64,000 nucleotides of DNA. It comes from Streptomyces sp. Y2F8-2 (lineage in GTDB: Bacteria > Actinomycetota > Actinomycetes > Streptomycetales > Streptomycetaceae). The position numbers were made by a program, and so were the translations under genes. Of this stretch, positions 19,285 through 28,460 are shown piece by piece. The notes below the pieces were generated by a model. The model did no database searches and was not told the origin of the DNA. It worked only from the letters and a program-made list of their open reading frames with translations. The stretch covers positions 186,001 through 250,000 of the forward strand of contig NZ_BNGS01000005.1 of NCBI RefSeq assembly GCF_014905555.1, given 5' to 3'. Numbering within the stretch: position 1 is the first letter of the stretch; every line of letters begins with the position of its first letter.

Positions 19285-20834
19285 CGACGAGCACGACGTC
19301 GGAGTCGACGGCCGCCGCCCCGCTCCTTGACCTGCAGGCACTGGTGGTGGCGGTGCGCAGGCGCCGGCGCCTGTGGTGCGCCATGGCGCTGGTGGGCCTG
19401 CTGATCGGCTCGGCGGTGGCGATCCTGATGCCGCCGCCCCCGAGCGCGGTGACCAAGGTGCTGGTCGCGCACGAGGAGGACCAGCCGAACGACCCCGGAA
19501 CGCTGATCCGCACCGACGTCGCGCTGCTGCAGACCACACGGATCGCCGACGCCGCCCTCAAAGCCCTCAAGTCCCCGGAGACACCGGAGACCTTCATGCG
19601 GGACTACAGCGGTGTCGGTCTGACCAACAACGTCCTGCAGATCACGGTGACGGGTTCCAGCAACGCGGAGGCGGAGGCCCGCGCCAAGGCGCTGGCCGAC
19701 GCGTTCGTCGCGGACCATGTGCGGCGGATTCGGGAAACCTCGAACGCCGAGGCCAAGGCCCTGCTCAACCAGCGCGACCGACTGCGGGACGAACTTGCCC
19801 AGGTCAACAAGGCGATCGGAGAAGGATCGACGGCGAGCGGAGCCAAGACGTCGGCGAATCTCGAGTCGCTCTTCGCCCGCCGGGCCGACCTCACCTCGAA
19901 GATCACCGATTTCGGCGAGCGCGCCGCGGAGGCGAGCGTCGGCACGCCCCAGCTCATCGCCGGCACACAGATCGTGGACGCCCCGCACGCGGTGCGGCAC
20001 TCCCTGCCCAAGGCGGCCGCCACCGACGCCGCGATCGGGCTCGTACTCGGACTCGTCCTCGGGCTCGCGGTGGCCGCCGTCGGCGCGGTGGTGGCGGACC
20101 GCCCCGTGCTGCGCCGGGAGATAGCGGTGAACCTCGGCGCCTCGGTCATCGCGGAGCTCCCCGCCCGGTCGCCCCGACTGTGGCACCGCCGACGCAGCCG
20201 GGCAGCACGCGAACGCCTCACCGGGTCCCTGGCGCGCACCGTGCGCGGCTCCGAGGAACCGCTGTCGCTGCTGGAACTGGGCTGTGCGCGCAGCACGAGC
20301 GTGATCGCACTGGATCTCGCCCGGGCGCTGGCGACGGAGGGGCCGGTGGTCGTCATCGACGGTCTGCCCGGCTCGCAGCTCTCCGGCCGCCGGCAGAAGC
20401 CGGGAGACCCGACCGTGGTCACCGGCGAGCGTGCCGGGGCCCGACCGCCTCAGGAGCGCGCCCTCGGCGTCGGCTCCGTGTCGCCCGGCACGGCCTGGAC
20501 CGACCTGCAGTACCTCGGCACTCAGACCGTGCTCGTCGTGCAGGCCGGGCACGGCAGCGCCGCATGGCTGCACACCGTGGCGCGGCAGCTCGCCGACGAG
20601 CGCGTCGCGGTGATCGGTGTGGTGCTGATCGACCCCGATCCGCGCGACCGGACCGACGGCACGCTGTGGGACGGGCTGCACACCGCTCTGCGCGGTCAGA
20701 ACGACGGGTCCGCCCGGCAGAACGGTGGGGGTACCTCCCACGCCGTTCAGGCAGTGGGGGAGGGCCGGCACCGGACGGATCGCCAGCCGATGTGGGCGGC
20801 ACGGGTCCCGGACAGCGAGCAGGAGGCGCGGTAG
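19281..20834 (+). CDS. Second Wzz-like protein with degenerate ATPase tail
   Basis: 517 residues from GTG 19281 (GTGA overlap). Helices lie at about residues 31-51 and 251-273, with a long coiled-coil-prone segment between them (RDRLRDELAQVNKAIGE and further). The C-terminal domain looks like a MinD/BY-kinase fold (VVVIDGLPGSQ, TVLVVQAGHGSAAWL, VIGVVLIDPDPRD), yet the P-loop position reads LGCARSTSVIAL, without the Gly-Lys-Ser/Thr of Walker A. Residues about 482-495 are encoded by a small palindromic insertion (20726-20763). Likely partner of the preceding Wzz-like protein. Confidence 0.75.
   Translation: MTTSTTSESTAAAPLLDLQALVVAVRRRRRLWCAMALVGLLIGSAVAILMPPPPSAVTKVLVAHEEDQPNDPGTLIRTDVALLQTTRIADAALKALKSPETPETFMRDYSGVGLTNNVLQITVTGSSNAEAEARAKALADAFVADHVRRIRETSNAEAKALLNQRDRLRDELAQVNKAIGEGSTASGAKTSANLESLFARRADLTSKITDFGERAAEASVGTPQLIAGTQIVDAPHAVRHSLPKAAATDAAIGLVLGLVLGLAVAAVGAVVADRPVLRREIAVNLGASVIAELPARSPRLWHRRRSRAARERLTGSLARTVRGSEEPLSLLELGCARSTSVIALDLARALATEGPVVVIDGLPGSQLSGRRQKPGDPTVVTGERAGARPPQERALGVGSVSPGTAWTDLQYLGTQTVLVVQAGHGSAAWLHTVARQLADERVAVIGVVLIDPDPRDRTDGTLWDGLHTALRGQNDGSARQNGGGTSHAVQAVGEGRHRTDRQPMWAARVPDSEQEAR
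20726..20763 (+). repeat. Small palindromic element inside the second Wzz-like gene
   Basis: The sequence has the form TGGGGGTACCTCCC, a GCC..GGC stem-loop (20742-20752), then TGGGGGAGG. CCTCCC (20734-20739) pairs with GGGAGG (20758-20763). It matches the inner part of the element at 35387 in pattern and arm sequence. It lies in frame near the C-terminus and codes for a low-complexity GGGTSHAVQAVGEG stretch. Confidence 0.6.
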
Positions 20835-20837
20835 GAC

Positions 20838-22772
20838 ATGTGTGGCATCGCAGGCACTTACCGATGGCCGGACGGGAAGGCCGTCACCGACCGGCTCACC
20901 GAGACACTCGCCCACCGCGGCCCGGACGGGGCGGGCCGGTACGGCCATCCCGCCGGTGACGGCGAAGTGCAGCTCGGGCACCGCCGGCTGGCCATCATCG
21001 ACCTGTCCGAGACCGGCGCCCAGCCGATGGTCTCGGGCGGTCTCGCCCTGACGTACAACGGCGAGCTGTACAACGCCCCCGAGCTGCGTGCCGAACTCGA
21101 AGCCGCCGGTGTGCGCTTCCGCGGCACCTCCGACACCGAGGTGCTCCTGGAGGCGTGGCGGCGCTGGGACACGGACTGTCTCCCCCGGCTGCGCGGCATG
21201 TTCGCGTTCGGCATCTTCGACGAGCGGACCGGCGAGCTGGTGCTCGCCCGCGACCAGCTCGGCATCAAGCCGCTGTTCCTGCTCCGCCGCGGTGAGGGCC
21301 TGGCGTTCGCCTCCGAGCTCAAGGCGCTCGCCGGCGCGACCGGCGGACCGCTGGAGGTGGACCACGCGGCGCTGGTGGCCTCGCTGCTGTACTACTGGGT
21401 GCCGGACTCCCGGTGCGCGTTCCGCGAGGCGGAGAAGCTGCCGCCCGGAAGCTGGCTGAGGTGCCGGCCCGACGGCAGCATCGAGCGAGGCCGGTTCTGG
21501 AACCTGAAGGACGTCGCCGCCGAGGGCCGGGAGCGGGCCCTGGCCGGTGAGCAGCCGGACCTGGCCGCCGTCGTCGAGGAGTCGACCCGGCGCCACCTGC
21601 TCTCCGACGTGCCCGTGGCGACCTTCCTCTCCGGCGGCCTCGACTCCAGCTACCTGACCGCTCTGGCGGCCCGCCACCAGCCCGGGATCTCCGCCTACAC
21701 GATCGGGTTCCGCGCCGAGGACGCCCGGTTCGAGGCGATGCCGGACGACCTGCGCTACGCCCGGCAGGTGGCCGAGCGGTTCGGCGTCGACCTGCACGAG
21801 ATCGAGATCGCTCCGAACGTGCTCGACCTGCTGCCACAGATGACGTACCACCTGGACGAGCCGATCGGCGATCCCGCCGCGATCAACACGTTCCTGATCT
21901 GCACGGCCGCCCGGGAGGCCGGGGTCAAGGTGATGCTCTCGGGCATGGGCGCCGACGAGCTGTTCGCCGGATACCGCAAGCACCTGGCCAACCTGCTCGC
22001 GCTGCGCTACCAGCGCGTCCCGCGACCCCTGCGGCGCGGGGTGTCCGCGGCCGTGGACCGGCTGCCTGTCGCCACGTCCCGCCGGGGACTGCGGTCGGTG
22101 CGCTTCGCCAAGCGGTTCCTCTCCTTCGCCGATCTGCCGGAGGAGACCGCGTTCCGGCGCAGCTACACCATGTACGACCAGGACGAACTGCTCGCCCTGA
22201 TCGACCCGGACCTGGCGGGGACGGTCGACGACGTCCTGACCGAACACGCGGACGTCTATGCGGACAACGACCTCGACGACTTCGTCAACCGCATGTGCCT
22301 GGCCGACGCCCGGATGTTCCTGCCGGGCCTGAACCTCACGTACACGGACCGCTCCAGCATGGCCGCGTCGACCGAGGTGCGGGTTCCGTACGTGGATGTC
22401 GAGGTGGTCAGGGCGGCGTTCGCCGTGCCCGGCGATCGCAAGATCGTCGGACGGCAGGGCAAGGCGGTCCTGAAGGAGGCGGCCACCTCGATCCTGCCCC
22501 GGGAGATCGTGTACCGGCCCAAGGGCCTGTTCAGCGCCCCGCTGCGCGCCTGGATGAGCCGCGATCTGGCGCCGCTGGTGCGCGAGGTGGTCAACGACGG
22601 CGAGCTCGTCCGCTCCGGGTTCCTGCGCCGCGACGCGCTGGCGCGGATGGTCGCCGAGGACGCCGCCGGGCAGCAGGACTTCTCCAAGCATCTGTGGCAT
22701 GTGCTGACCCTCGAGTACTGGTATCGCGACGCGACCTCTGGGTCCGGCCAGAGCACTCGGCAAACGGCTTAG
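20838..22772 (+). CDS. Glutamine-dependent asparagine synthase-like amidotransferase
   Basis: 644 residues, full-length AsnB architecture. The N-terminal Ntn glutaminase begins MCGIAG with the nucleophile Cys2 and keeps HRGPDG, HRRLAIIDLS and TYNGELYN. The synthetase domain has the ATP pyrophosphatase loop TFLSGGLDSSYLTALAAR and MGADELFAGY. Inside a polysaccharide operon such proteins commonly amidate a sugar carboxylate rather than free aspartate. With an upstream uronate-forming dehydrogenase, formation of a uronamide is a good inference. It is followed closely by the fused oxidoreductase gene. Confidence 0.85.
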   Translation: MCGIAGTYRWPDGKAVTDRLTETLAHRGPDGAGRYGHPAGDGEVQLGHRRLAIIDLSETGAQPMVSGGLALTYNGELYNAPELRAELEAAGVRFRGTSDTEVLLEAWRRWDTDCLPRLRGMFAFGIFDERTGELVLARDQLGIKPLFLLRRGEGLAFASELKALAGATGGPLEVDHAALVASLLYYWVPDSRCAFREAEKLPPGSWLRCRPDGSIERGRFWNLKDVAAEGRERALAGEQPDLAAVVEESTRRHLLSDVPVATFLSGGLDSSYLTALAARHQPGISAYTIGFRAEDARFEAMPDDLRYARQVAERFGVDLHEIEIAPNVLDLLPQMTYHLDEPIGDPAAINTFLICTAAREAGVKVMLSGMGADELFAGYRKHLANLLALRYQRVPRPLRRGVSAAVDRLPVATSRRGLRSVRFAKRFLSFADLPEETAFRRSYTMYDQDELLALIDPDLAGTVDDVLTEHADVYADNDLDDFVNRMCLADARMFLPGLNLTYTDRSSMAASTEVRVPYVDVEVVRAAFAVPGDRKIVGRQGKAVLKEAATSILPREIVYRPKGLFSAPLRAWMSRDLAPLVREVVNDGELVRSGFLRRDALARMVAEDAAGQQDFSKHLWHVLTLEYWYRDATSGSGQSTRQTA

Positions 22773-22789
22773 GAATCAGGGGAGTTCCG

Positions 22790-24970
22790 TTGAAACAGGT
22801 TGTACAGAACTACAAGAGCGGCGAGCTGGCGGTGCTCGACGTGCCGGTGCCGGGGTGCAAGCCGGGCGGTGTGCTGGTGCGCAGCGCCTTCTCGCTGATC
22901 TCCACCGGCACCGAGATGATGAAGGTGTCCGAGGCCGGCATGTCGATGCTGGGCAAGGCCCGCTCCCGGCCCGACCAGGTGGCCAAGGTCATGCAGAGCG
23001 TGGCCACCAACGGCGTGCCCGCCACGTACCGCAAGGTGATGGGCAAGCTGGACTCCTACACGCCGCTGGGCTACTCGCTGTGCGGGGTGGTCGAGCAGGT
23101 CGGCGCCGGCATCGACGACGTGAAGGTCGGCGACCTCGTGGCCTGCGCGGGCAACGAGCACGCGCTGCACGCCGAGCTGAACTGGGTCCCCAAGAACCTC
23201 TACTCCCCCGTCCCCGACGGCCTCGCGCCGCGGCACGCGGCCTTCGGCACCGTGGGGTCGATCGCGCTGCAGGGCGTCCGCCAGGGAGAGTCGCAGCTCG
23301 GCGAGGTGGCGCTGGTCATCGGTCTCGGGCTGATCGGGCAGCTGGTGGTGCAGCTCCTCGCCGCCTCGGGGGTCCGCGTCGTCGGCGCCGACCCCGACCC
23401 GGCGCGCTGCGAACTCGCCGAGCGCCTGGGCGCCGCGGCCTGCGGCGATCCGGCGTCCGCGGCCGTGGAGACCGCCGTCGCCGAACTCACCGGGGGCCAC
23501 GGCGTGGACCAGGTGTACCTGGCCGCCGGCGGCGGCAGCAACCAGCCCGTCGAGCTGGCCGCCAAGCTCTGCCGGGACCGCGGCCGGGTCGTCGACATCG
23601 GCAAGTGCCGCCTGGACCTGCCGTGGAACGCGTACTACGAGAAGGAACTCGACGTCCGGTTCTCGCGGTCGTACGGACCCGGGCGCTACGACCCGTCGTA
23701 CGAGCTGGAGGGGCGCGACTACCCGATCGGCTACGTGCGCTGGACCGAGCGCCGCAACCTGGCGTGCTTCCTCGACCTCCTCGCCCGCGGCAGCGTCGAC
23801 GTGGAACCCCTGGTCTCCCACATCGCCGACTTCGACGACGCCGTCGAGACGTACCGACGCCTGAAGGACGGTGACCTGAAGGCCGTGGCCGTGCTGTTCC
23901 GGTACCCCGAACACACGGCGGAAGCGGTGGAACCGGCGGCTCCGGCGGTGGCCGTGCCCGCCGTGACCGTGCAGCACAGTCCGGCGCGGCTCGCCAAGTC
24001 GCCGGTGCGGCTCGCGTTCGTCGGCGCGGGCAACTACGCGACGTCGATGCTGCTGCCGCACCTGGCGCAGCGCGAGGGCGTGGAGCTGTCGACGGTCGTC
24101 ACGACGACGGCGCTGTCCGCGGCCAACGCGCAGCGGAAGTTCGGTTTCGCGGAGGCGACCACCGACCTCGACGCCGTGCTCGGCGACAAGTCCGTCGACG
24201 CGGTGTTCGTGGTCACCCGGCACAGCTCGCACGCCGAACTGACCCGGAAGGCACTCCTCGCCGGCAAGACCGTGTTCGTGGAGAAGCCCCTCGCCCTCAC
24301 CGAGGACGAGCTGGCCGGCGTGCTCGCGGCGGTGGAGGAGTCCGGCAACGACCGGCTCCAGGTGGGCTTCAACCGCCGGTTCGCGCCGCTGCTGCAGGAG
24401 GCCAGGCAGCGGTTCGGCGCCCGGAGCGGTCCGGCGAACCTGCGCTACCTGGTCAACGCGGGACGCCTCGACCACGGCAGCTGGTATCTCCAACAGGGCT
24501 CCGAGGGCTCGCGTTTCGTGGGCGAGGGCGGGCACTTCATCGACACGGCGAGCTGGCTGCTCGACGCCGACCCGGTGTCCGTGTACGCGACCGCTCCGTC
24601 GGGCAACGAGGACCTGCAGATCGTGCTGCGCTACCCGGACGGGTCCACCGCCACCATCAGCTACGTCACCTCCGGCCCGTCGGCGTTCCCGAAGGAGACG
24701 CTGGACCTGATCGCGGACGGCCGCGCGCTGCGGCTCGACGACTTCGTGCGTGCCTCGGTGTACGGCCAGAAGCGGTGGGTCAGTTCGCGGCTGCCCAAGG
24801 CCCGGGACAAGGGTCAGAACGCCGAGTTGGCCGCGTTCGTCAAGGCTGTGCGGACCGGCGGGCCGATGCCGGTGCCGCTGGAGTCGCTGGTCGCCACCAC
24901 GGCGGCCACCCTCGCGGTGCAGACCGGTCTGGCGAGCGGTGCCCCGGTGACGCTGGCGAGGGCGCGATGA
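22790..24970 (+). CDS. Bi-domain oxidoreductase: zinc-type alcohol dehydrogenase fused to Gfo/Idh/MocA domain
   Basis: 726 residues from TTG 22790 (AGGGGAG upstream). Residues 1 to about 370 are a medium-chain dehydrogenase (Rossmann VALVIGLGLIGQLVVQLLAASG; NGVPATYRKVMGKLD and YSLCGVVEQVGAG are typical of this fused subgroup). After a Pro/Ala/Val linker, residues about 404-726 are a Gfo/Idh/MocA oxidoreductase (RLAFVGAGNYATSMLLPHL, VFVEKPLALT, HFIDTASWLL). Fused proteins of this kind recur next to heparinase-like genes in extracellular polysaccharide clusters. The substrate is unknown; a sugar oxidation/reduction such as epimerisation is likely. Confidence 0.85.
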   Translation: MKQVVQNYKSGELAVLDVPVPGCKPGGVLVRSAFSLISTGTEMMKVSEAGMSMLGKARSRPDQVAKVMQSVATNGVPATYRKVMGKLDSYTPLGYSLCGVVEQVGAGIDDVKVGDLVACAGNEHALHAELNWVPKNLYSPVPDGLAPRHAAFGTVGSIALQGVRQGESQLGEVALVIGLGLIGQLVVQLLAASGVRVVGADPDPARCELAERLGAAACGDPASAAVETAVAELTGGHGVDQVYLAAGGGSNQPVELAAKLCRDRGRVVDIGKCRLDLPWNAYYEKELDVRFSRSYGPGRYDPSYELEGRDYPIGYVRWTERRNLACFLDLLARGSVDVEPLVSHIADFDDAVETYRRLKDGDLKAVAVLFRYPEHTAEAVEPAAPAVAVPAVTVQHSPARLAKSPVRLAFVGAGNYATSMLLPHLAQREGVELSTVVTTTALSAANAQRKFGFAEATTDLDAVLGDKSVDAVFVVTRHSSHAELTRKALLAGKTVFVEKPLALTEDELAGVLAAVEESGNDRLQVGFNRRFAPLLQEARQRFGARSGPANLRYLVNAGRLDHGSWYLQQGSEGSRFVGEGGHFIDTASWLLDADPVSVYATAPSGNEDLQIVLRYPDGSTATISYVTSGPSAFPKETLDLIADGRALRLDDFVRASVYGQKRWVSSRLPKARDKGQNAELAAFVKAVRTGGPMPVPLESLVATTAATLAVQTGLASGAPVTLARAR

Positions 24971-26910
24971 CCATGAGCGCGGGCTGGTACCTGCGGCGGC
25001 TGTCCCGGATGGGACCGCAGGAGGTCGCGGGCCGGGTGGGCGACGCGGTGCGCCGGCGTCGGTGGCAGTCGGCGCCGCCCGAGTGCCCGAGCGTGACGGG
25101 CGCCCGGTTCACCGCGGTCCTGCCGGCCGGGACGATCGCCGCCCTGCCTCCCGACGCCGCGAAACGCCTCGTCGCCGAGGCGGACCGGCTCATGGACGGG
25201 CACGCCGAGTACTTCGGCGTGGTCCGCGACGACCTGACCGACCCGGACTGGTGGTACGACCCGAAGACCGGGCGCCGGGCTCCCTCGGGCTACGCCTTCG
25301 ACGTGCCGTACCGGAGCGAGGACGCGGTCGGGGACATCAAGCAGATCTGGGAGCCGTCCCGGCACCAGTACCTGACCCAGCTCGCCGCCGCCTACGCGGT
25401 CACCGGGGACGAGCGGTACGCGGAGCGTGTGGCCGCGCACCTGCGGTCGTGGTGGGCGGCCAACCCGCCGCTGCGCGGCGTCCACTGGATCAGCGGCATC
25501 GAGCTGGGCATCCGGCTGCTGTCCTGGGTGTGGATCCGCCGGCTGCTGGACGGCTGGTCAGGCGCGGCCGGGCTGTTCGAGGACAACCCGGTGGCGGTGA
25601 AGCAGATCTGGCACCACCAGCGCTGGCTGGCCGCCTTCCCCAGCCGGGGATCGTCGGCGAACAACCACGTCATCGCCGAAGCCGCCGGTCAGTTCGCCGC
25701 GGCCTGCGCGTTCGACTGGTTCCCCTCGTCGGAACGCTGGCGGGCCGACGCGCTGCGGTCGCTGGATCGCCACCTGCGCGGCAACACCTACCTTTCCGGC
25801 CTCAACCGTGAGCTGGCCACCGAGTACCACGGGCTCGTCCTCGAACTCGGCCTGGCCGCCGTGGCCGAGGCCGATGCCGCCGGCGTACCGGTGCCCGCGT
25901 CGGTCCGCCTGGTGCTGCTGCGGATGACGGACGCGCTCGCGGCCATCGTGGACAACCGGCTCCGGCCGCCGCGTCAGGGGGACGCGGACGACGGGTACGG
26001 CCTGGTCGTCGACGGCGCGGGCACCGACCGCTGGGGCTCGCTGCTGGCCACCGGGGACGCCGTGTTCGGCCGACTCGACTGGTGGCCGGCGGTCACCGGC
26101 ACCGACGTGCGCACCCCGCTGCTGGCCGCGCTCATCGAACGCACCGAACCGTCCGTGCGCCGCCCGGCGGACCGGCCTGCGCACTTCGCCGACGCGGGCA
26201 TGACCATCCTGCGCGGGCCGGAGGAGATCTGGTGCCGCTGCGACGGTGGTCCGCACGGCTTCCTGTCCATCGCCGCGCACGCCCACGCGGACGCGCTGTC
26301 CGTGGAGGTCCGGCACGACGGGGTCGACGTGCTCGCCGACCCGGGGACGTACTGCTACCACGGGCAGCCCGAGTGGCGGCAGTACTTCCGGTCCACCCTC
26401 GGCCACAACACCCTGGAGCTGGACGGCGGTGACCAGTCCGTCTCCGGCGGCCCGTTCCTGTGGACCCGGCATGCCGACAGTCGTGTCCTGACCGTGGACA
26501 CCTCCGGCGAGGACATGACCCGCTGGTGTGCCGAGCACGACGGCTACGAGGGTTCCGTGCACCGCCGCCGGGTGGAGCTGACGGCCGCGCGCCGGGAGCT
26601 ACGGGTGATCGACGAGGTGCGCGGCCCGCGCCGGGCCGTACGCCTGGCCTTCCACCTCGGCCCGGCGATCACCGCGGACCTGGTGGGGAAACGTGCACAG
26701 CTCACCTGGACCAGGGACGGCGAAGACCGTGCCGCGGTGCTCGACCTGCCCGGGCAGCTGTCCTGGCAGGCGCATCGCGGCGAGACGGATCCTGTGCTGG
26801 GCTGGTACTCCGCCGGATTCGGGCGCAGGGAACCCGCCACCACACTGGTCGGTTCCGGCTTCACCGACGGCGCGGAGGGCTTCACCACCGTGCTCGGGTT
26901 CCGCGGCTAG
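24967..26910 (+). CDS. Heparinase II/III family protein
   Basis: 647 residues, overlapping the previous gene by ATGA. The N-terminal half is an (alpha/alpha) toroid (about residues 60-340), including the SSANNHVIAEAAGQF segment where this family places its catalytic Asn and His. The C-terminal half is an all-beta domain with HAHADALSVEVRHDGVDVLADPG (from about residue 438), the conserved Heparinase_II_III motif with likely zinc ligands. The family are uronate polysaccharide lyases. I see no signal peptide, so it may act on cytoplasmic or lipid-linked intermediates, or be exported in another way. Confidence 0.85.
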   Translation: MTMSAGWYLRRLSRMGPQEVAGRVGDAVRRRRWQSAPPECPSVTGARFTAVLPAGTIAALPPDAAKRLVAEADRLMDGHAEYFGVVRDDLTDPDWWYDPKTGRRAPSGYAFDVPYRSEDAVGDIKQIWEPSRHQYLTQLAAAYAVTGDERYAERVAAHLRSWWAANPPLRGVHWISGIELGIRLLSWVWIRRLLDGWSGAAGLFEDNPVAVKQIWHHQRWLAAFPSRGSSANNHVIAEAAGQFAAACAFDWFPSSERWRADALRSLDRHLRGNTYLSGLNRELATEYHGLVLELGLAAVAEADAAGVPVPASVRLVLLRMTDALAAIVDNRLRPPRQGDADDGYGLVVDGAGTDRWGSLLATGDAVFGRLDWWPAVTGTDVRTPLLAALIERTEPSVRRPADRPAHFADAGMTILRGPEEIWCRCDGGPHGFLSIAAHAHADALSVEVRHDGVDVLADPGTYCYHGQPEWRQYFRSTLGHNTLELDGGDQSVSGGPFLWTRHADSRVLTVDTSGEDMTRWCAEHDGYEGSVHRRRVELTAARRELRVIDEVRGPRRAVRLAFHLGPAITADLVGKRAQLTWTRDGEDRAAVLDLPGQLSWQAHRGETDPVLGWYSAGFGRREPATTLVGSGFTDGAEGFTTVLGFRG

Positions 26911-26918
26911 GGGGGCGC

Positions 26919-28460
26919 GTGGGGATCAAGACGCGGCCCTGGGCGCCGGCGGTGGCACCGCTGGTGCTGGTCCTGCTGGTGGCGACGGGCTGTGACAGTA
27001 CTCCGCACGCCGCGCGTGCCAAGCCGACCGCCGTGCCCACCACGTCCGGGGCGCGGTCCACCTCCCTGGCCCGGGTGTGTGCCAGTCCCGCGGCCGGGCC
27101 GGCCAAGGCGCCTGCGGGCGCGGTGACGGTCGACCCCGGGGTGGTCGGCGACCTGGCGGCGAAGACCAAGAGCAGTCCCCCGCACACCACGTTCTGGCTC
27201 CGACCGGGCAAGCACAGGCTCGACCCGGACCGCTACGCCCAGGTCATCCCCAAGGAGGGCGACAGCTACCTCGGCGCCCCGGGTGCGGTGCTCGACGGCC
27301 GGAAGAAGAACCAGTACGCGTTCGCCGGTACCGCCCGCGACGTGACCATCCGCTACCTGACCGTGCAGGGATTCGACGCCCCGCAGAACGAGGGCGTGGT
27401 CAACCACGACTCGGCCGACGGCTGGGTGATCGAGCACACGACGATCCAGAACAACTCCGGGGCCGGGCTGATGGCCGGTGCCCGCCAGCAGGTTCGCGCC
27501 AACTGCCTGCGCGACAACGGCCAGTACGGCATGAACGCGTACAAGGCCGGCGGCCGTATCACGGACCTGGTGGTCGAGGGCAACGAGATCGTGGGTAACA
27601 ACACCGGCGACTGGGAACGGCGGCAGCCGGGCTGCGGCTGCACCGGCGGCATGAAGTTCTGGGCCGTCAACGGCGCCGACGTACGCGGCAACTGGGTGCA
27701 CGGCAACCGCGGAACGGGATTGTGGGCGGACACCGACAACAACGACTTCCTCATCGAGAACAACGTGATCGAGGCCAACGACGGTGCCGCGCTGATCTAC
27801 GAAATCAGCTACAACGCGGTCATCCGGAACAACACGATCCGGCGGAACAACTGGATCGAGGGCCGTGAGGCGGCCGACCGCGGCGACAACTTCCCGTTCG
27901 CCACCATCTACCTGTCGGAGTCCGGCGGCGAACCACGGATCAAGGCCCGCACCAGCGAGATCGAGATCTACCGGAACGTGCTGGAGAACAACTGGTCCGG
28001 GATCACCCTGTGGGAGAACGCCGACCGGTTCTGCAACAGCCCCGCCAACACCTCGTCCGGCGACTGCACGTTGCTGGTGAAGGACACCAAGCGCTGCGTG
28101 CAGCCGGCGATCGCCAAGGCCCCGCTCTACTCGGACTGCCGGTGGAAGACCCAGCGGGTGGACATCCACGACAACCGCTTCGTGCTGGACAAGTCCGTCA
28201 TCAAGTGCACGGAGAGGTGCGACCGCATGGCGGTGCTGTCCAACTACGGCACCTATCCCGACTGGTCGCCGTACAAGGGCGAGCGGGTGGCCGAGGCGAT
28301 CACCACCAAGCAGCACAACCGCTGGCACGCCAACGTCTACGTCGGCCCGTGGAAGTTCGTCGCCTACGACCCGAGCCGAGTGCTCGACCTCGGGCAGTGG
28401 CAGGGCACGCCCTACCGGCAGGACGCGGGCAGCACCTTCAGCGGGGGGAACGGTGGCTGA
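26919..28460 (+). CDS. Right-handed parallel beta-helix lipoprotein
   Basis: 513 residues from GTG 26919. A signal peptide ends in the lipobox LLVATGC (Cys25), so the protein should be a membrane-anchored lipoprotein. The body shows repeated short strands with Asn ladders (VIEHTTIQNNSG, DLVVEGNEIVGNN, FLIENNVIEANDG, AVIRNNTIRRNN), the hallmark of pectate-lyase/AlgG-like parallel beta-helices. Several Cys pairs suggest disulfides. In this context it could be a uronate C5-epimerase, a lyase or a polymer-binding protein; I see no decisive catalytic motif. Confidence 0.82.
   Translation: MGIKTRPWAPAVAPLVLVLLVATGCDSTPHAARAKPTAVPTTSGARSTSLARVCASPAAGPAKAPAGAVTVDPGVVGDLAAKTKSSPPHTTFWLRPGKHRLDPDRYAQVIPKEGDSYLGAPGAVLDGRKKNQYAFAGTARDVTIRYLTVQGFDAPQNEGVVNHDSADGWVIEHTTIQNNSGAGLMAGARQQVRANCLRDNGQYGMNAYKAGGRITDLVVEGNEIVGNNTGDWERRQPGCGCTGGMKFWAVNGADVRGNWVHGNRGTGLWADTDNNDFLIENNVIEANDGAALIYEISYNAVIRNNTIRRNNWIEGREAADRGDNFPFATIYLSESGGEPRIKARTSEIEIYRNVLENNWSGITLWENADRFCNSPANTSSGDCTLLVKDTKRCVQPAIAKAPLYSDCRWKTQRVDIHDNRFVLDKSVIKCTERCDRMAVLSNYGTYPDWSPYKGERVAEAITTKQHNRWHANVYVGPWKFVAYDPSRVLDLGQWQGTPYRQDAGSTFSGGNGG

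Noticed and set aside
18879..22763. 1294-residue open frame on the minus strand across the Wzz-like and asparagine synthase genes
   Set aside because: Length comes from high GC content. Composition is Arg/Gly/His-rich with no domain, while the plus-strand genes show complete catalytic motifs.
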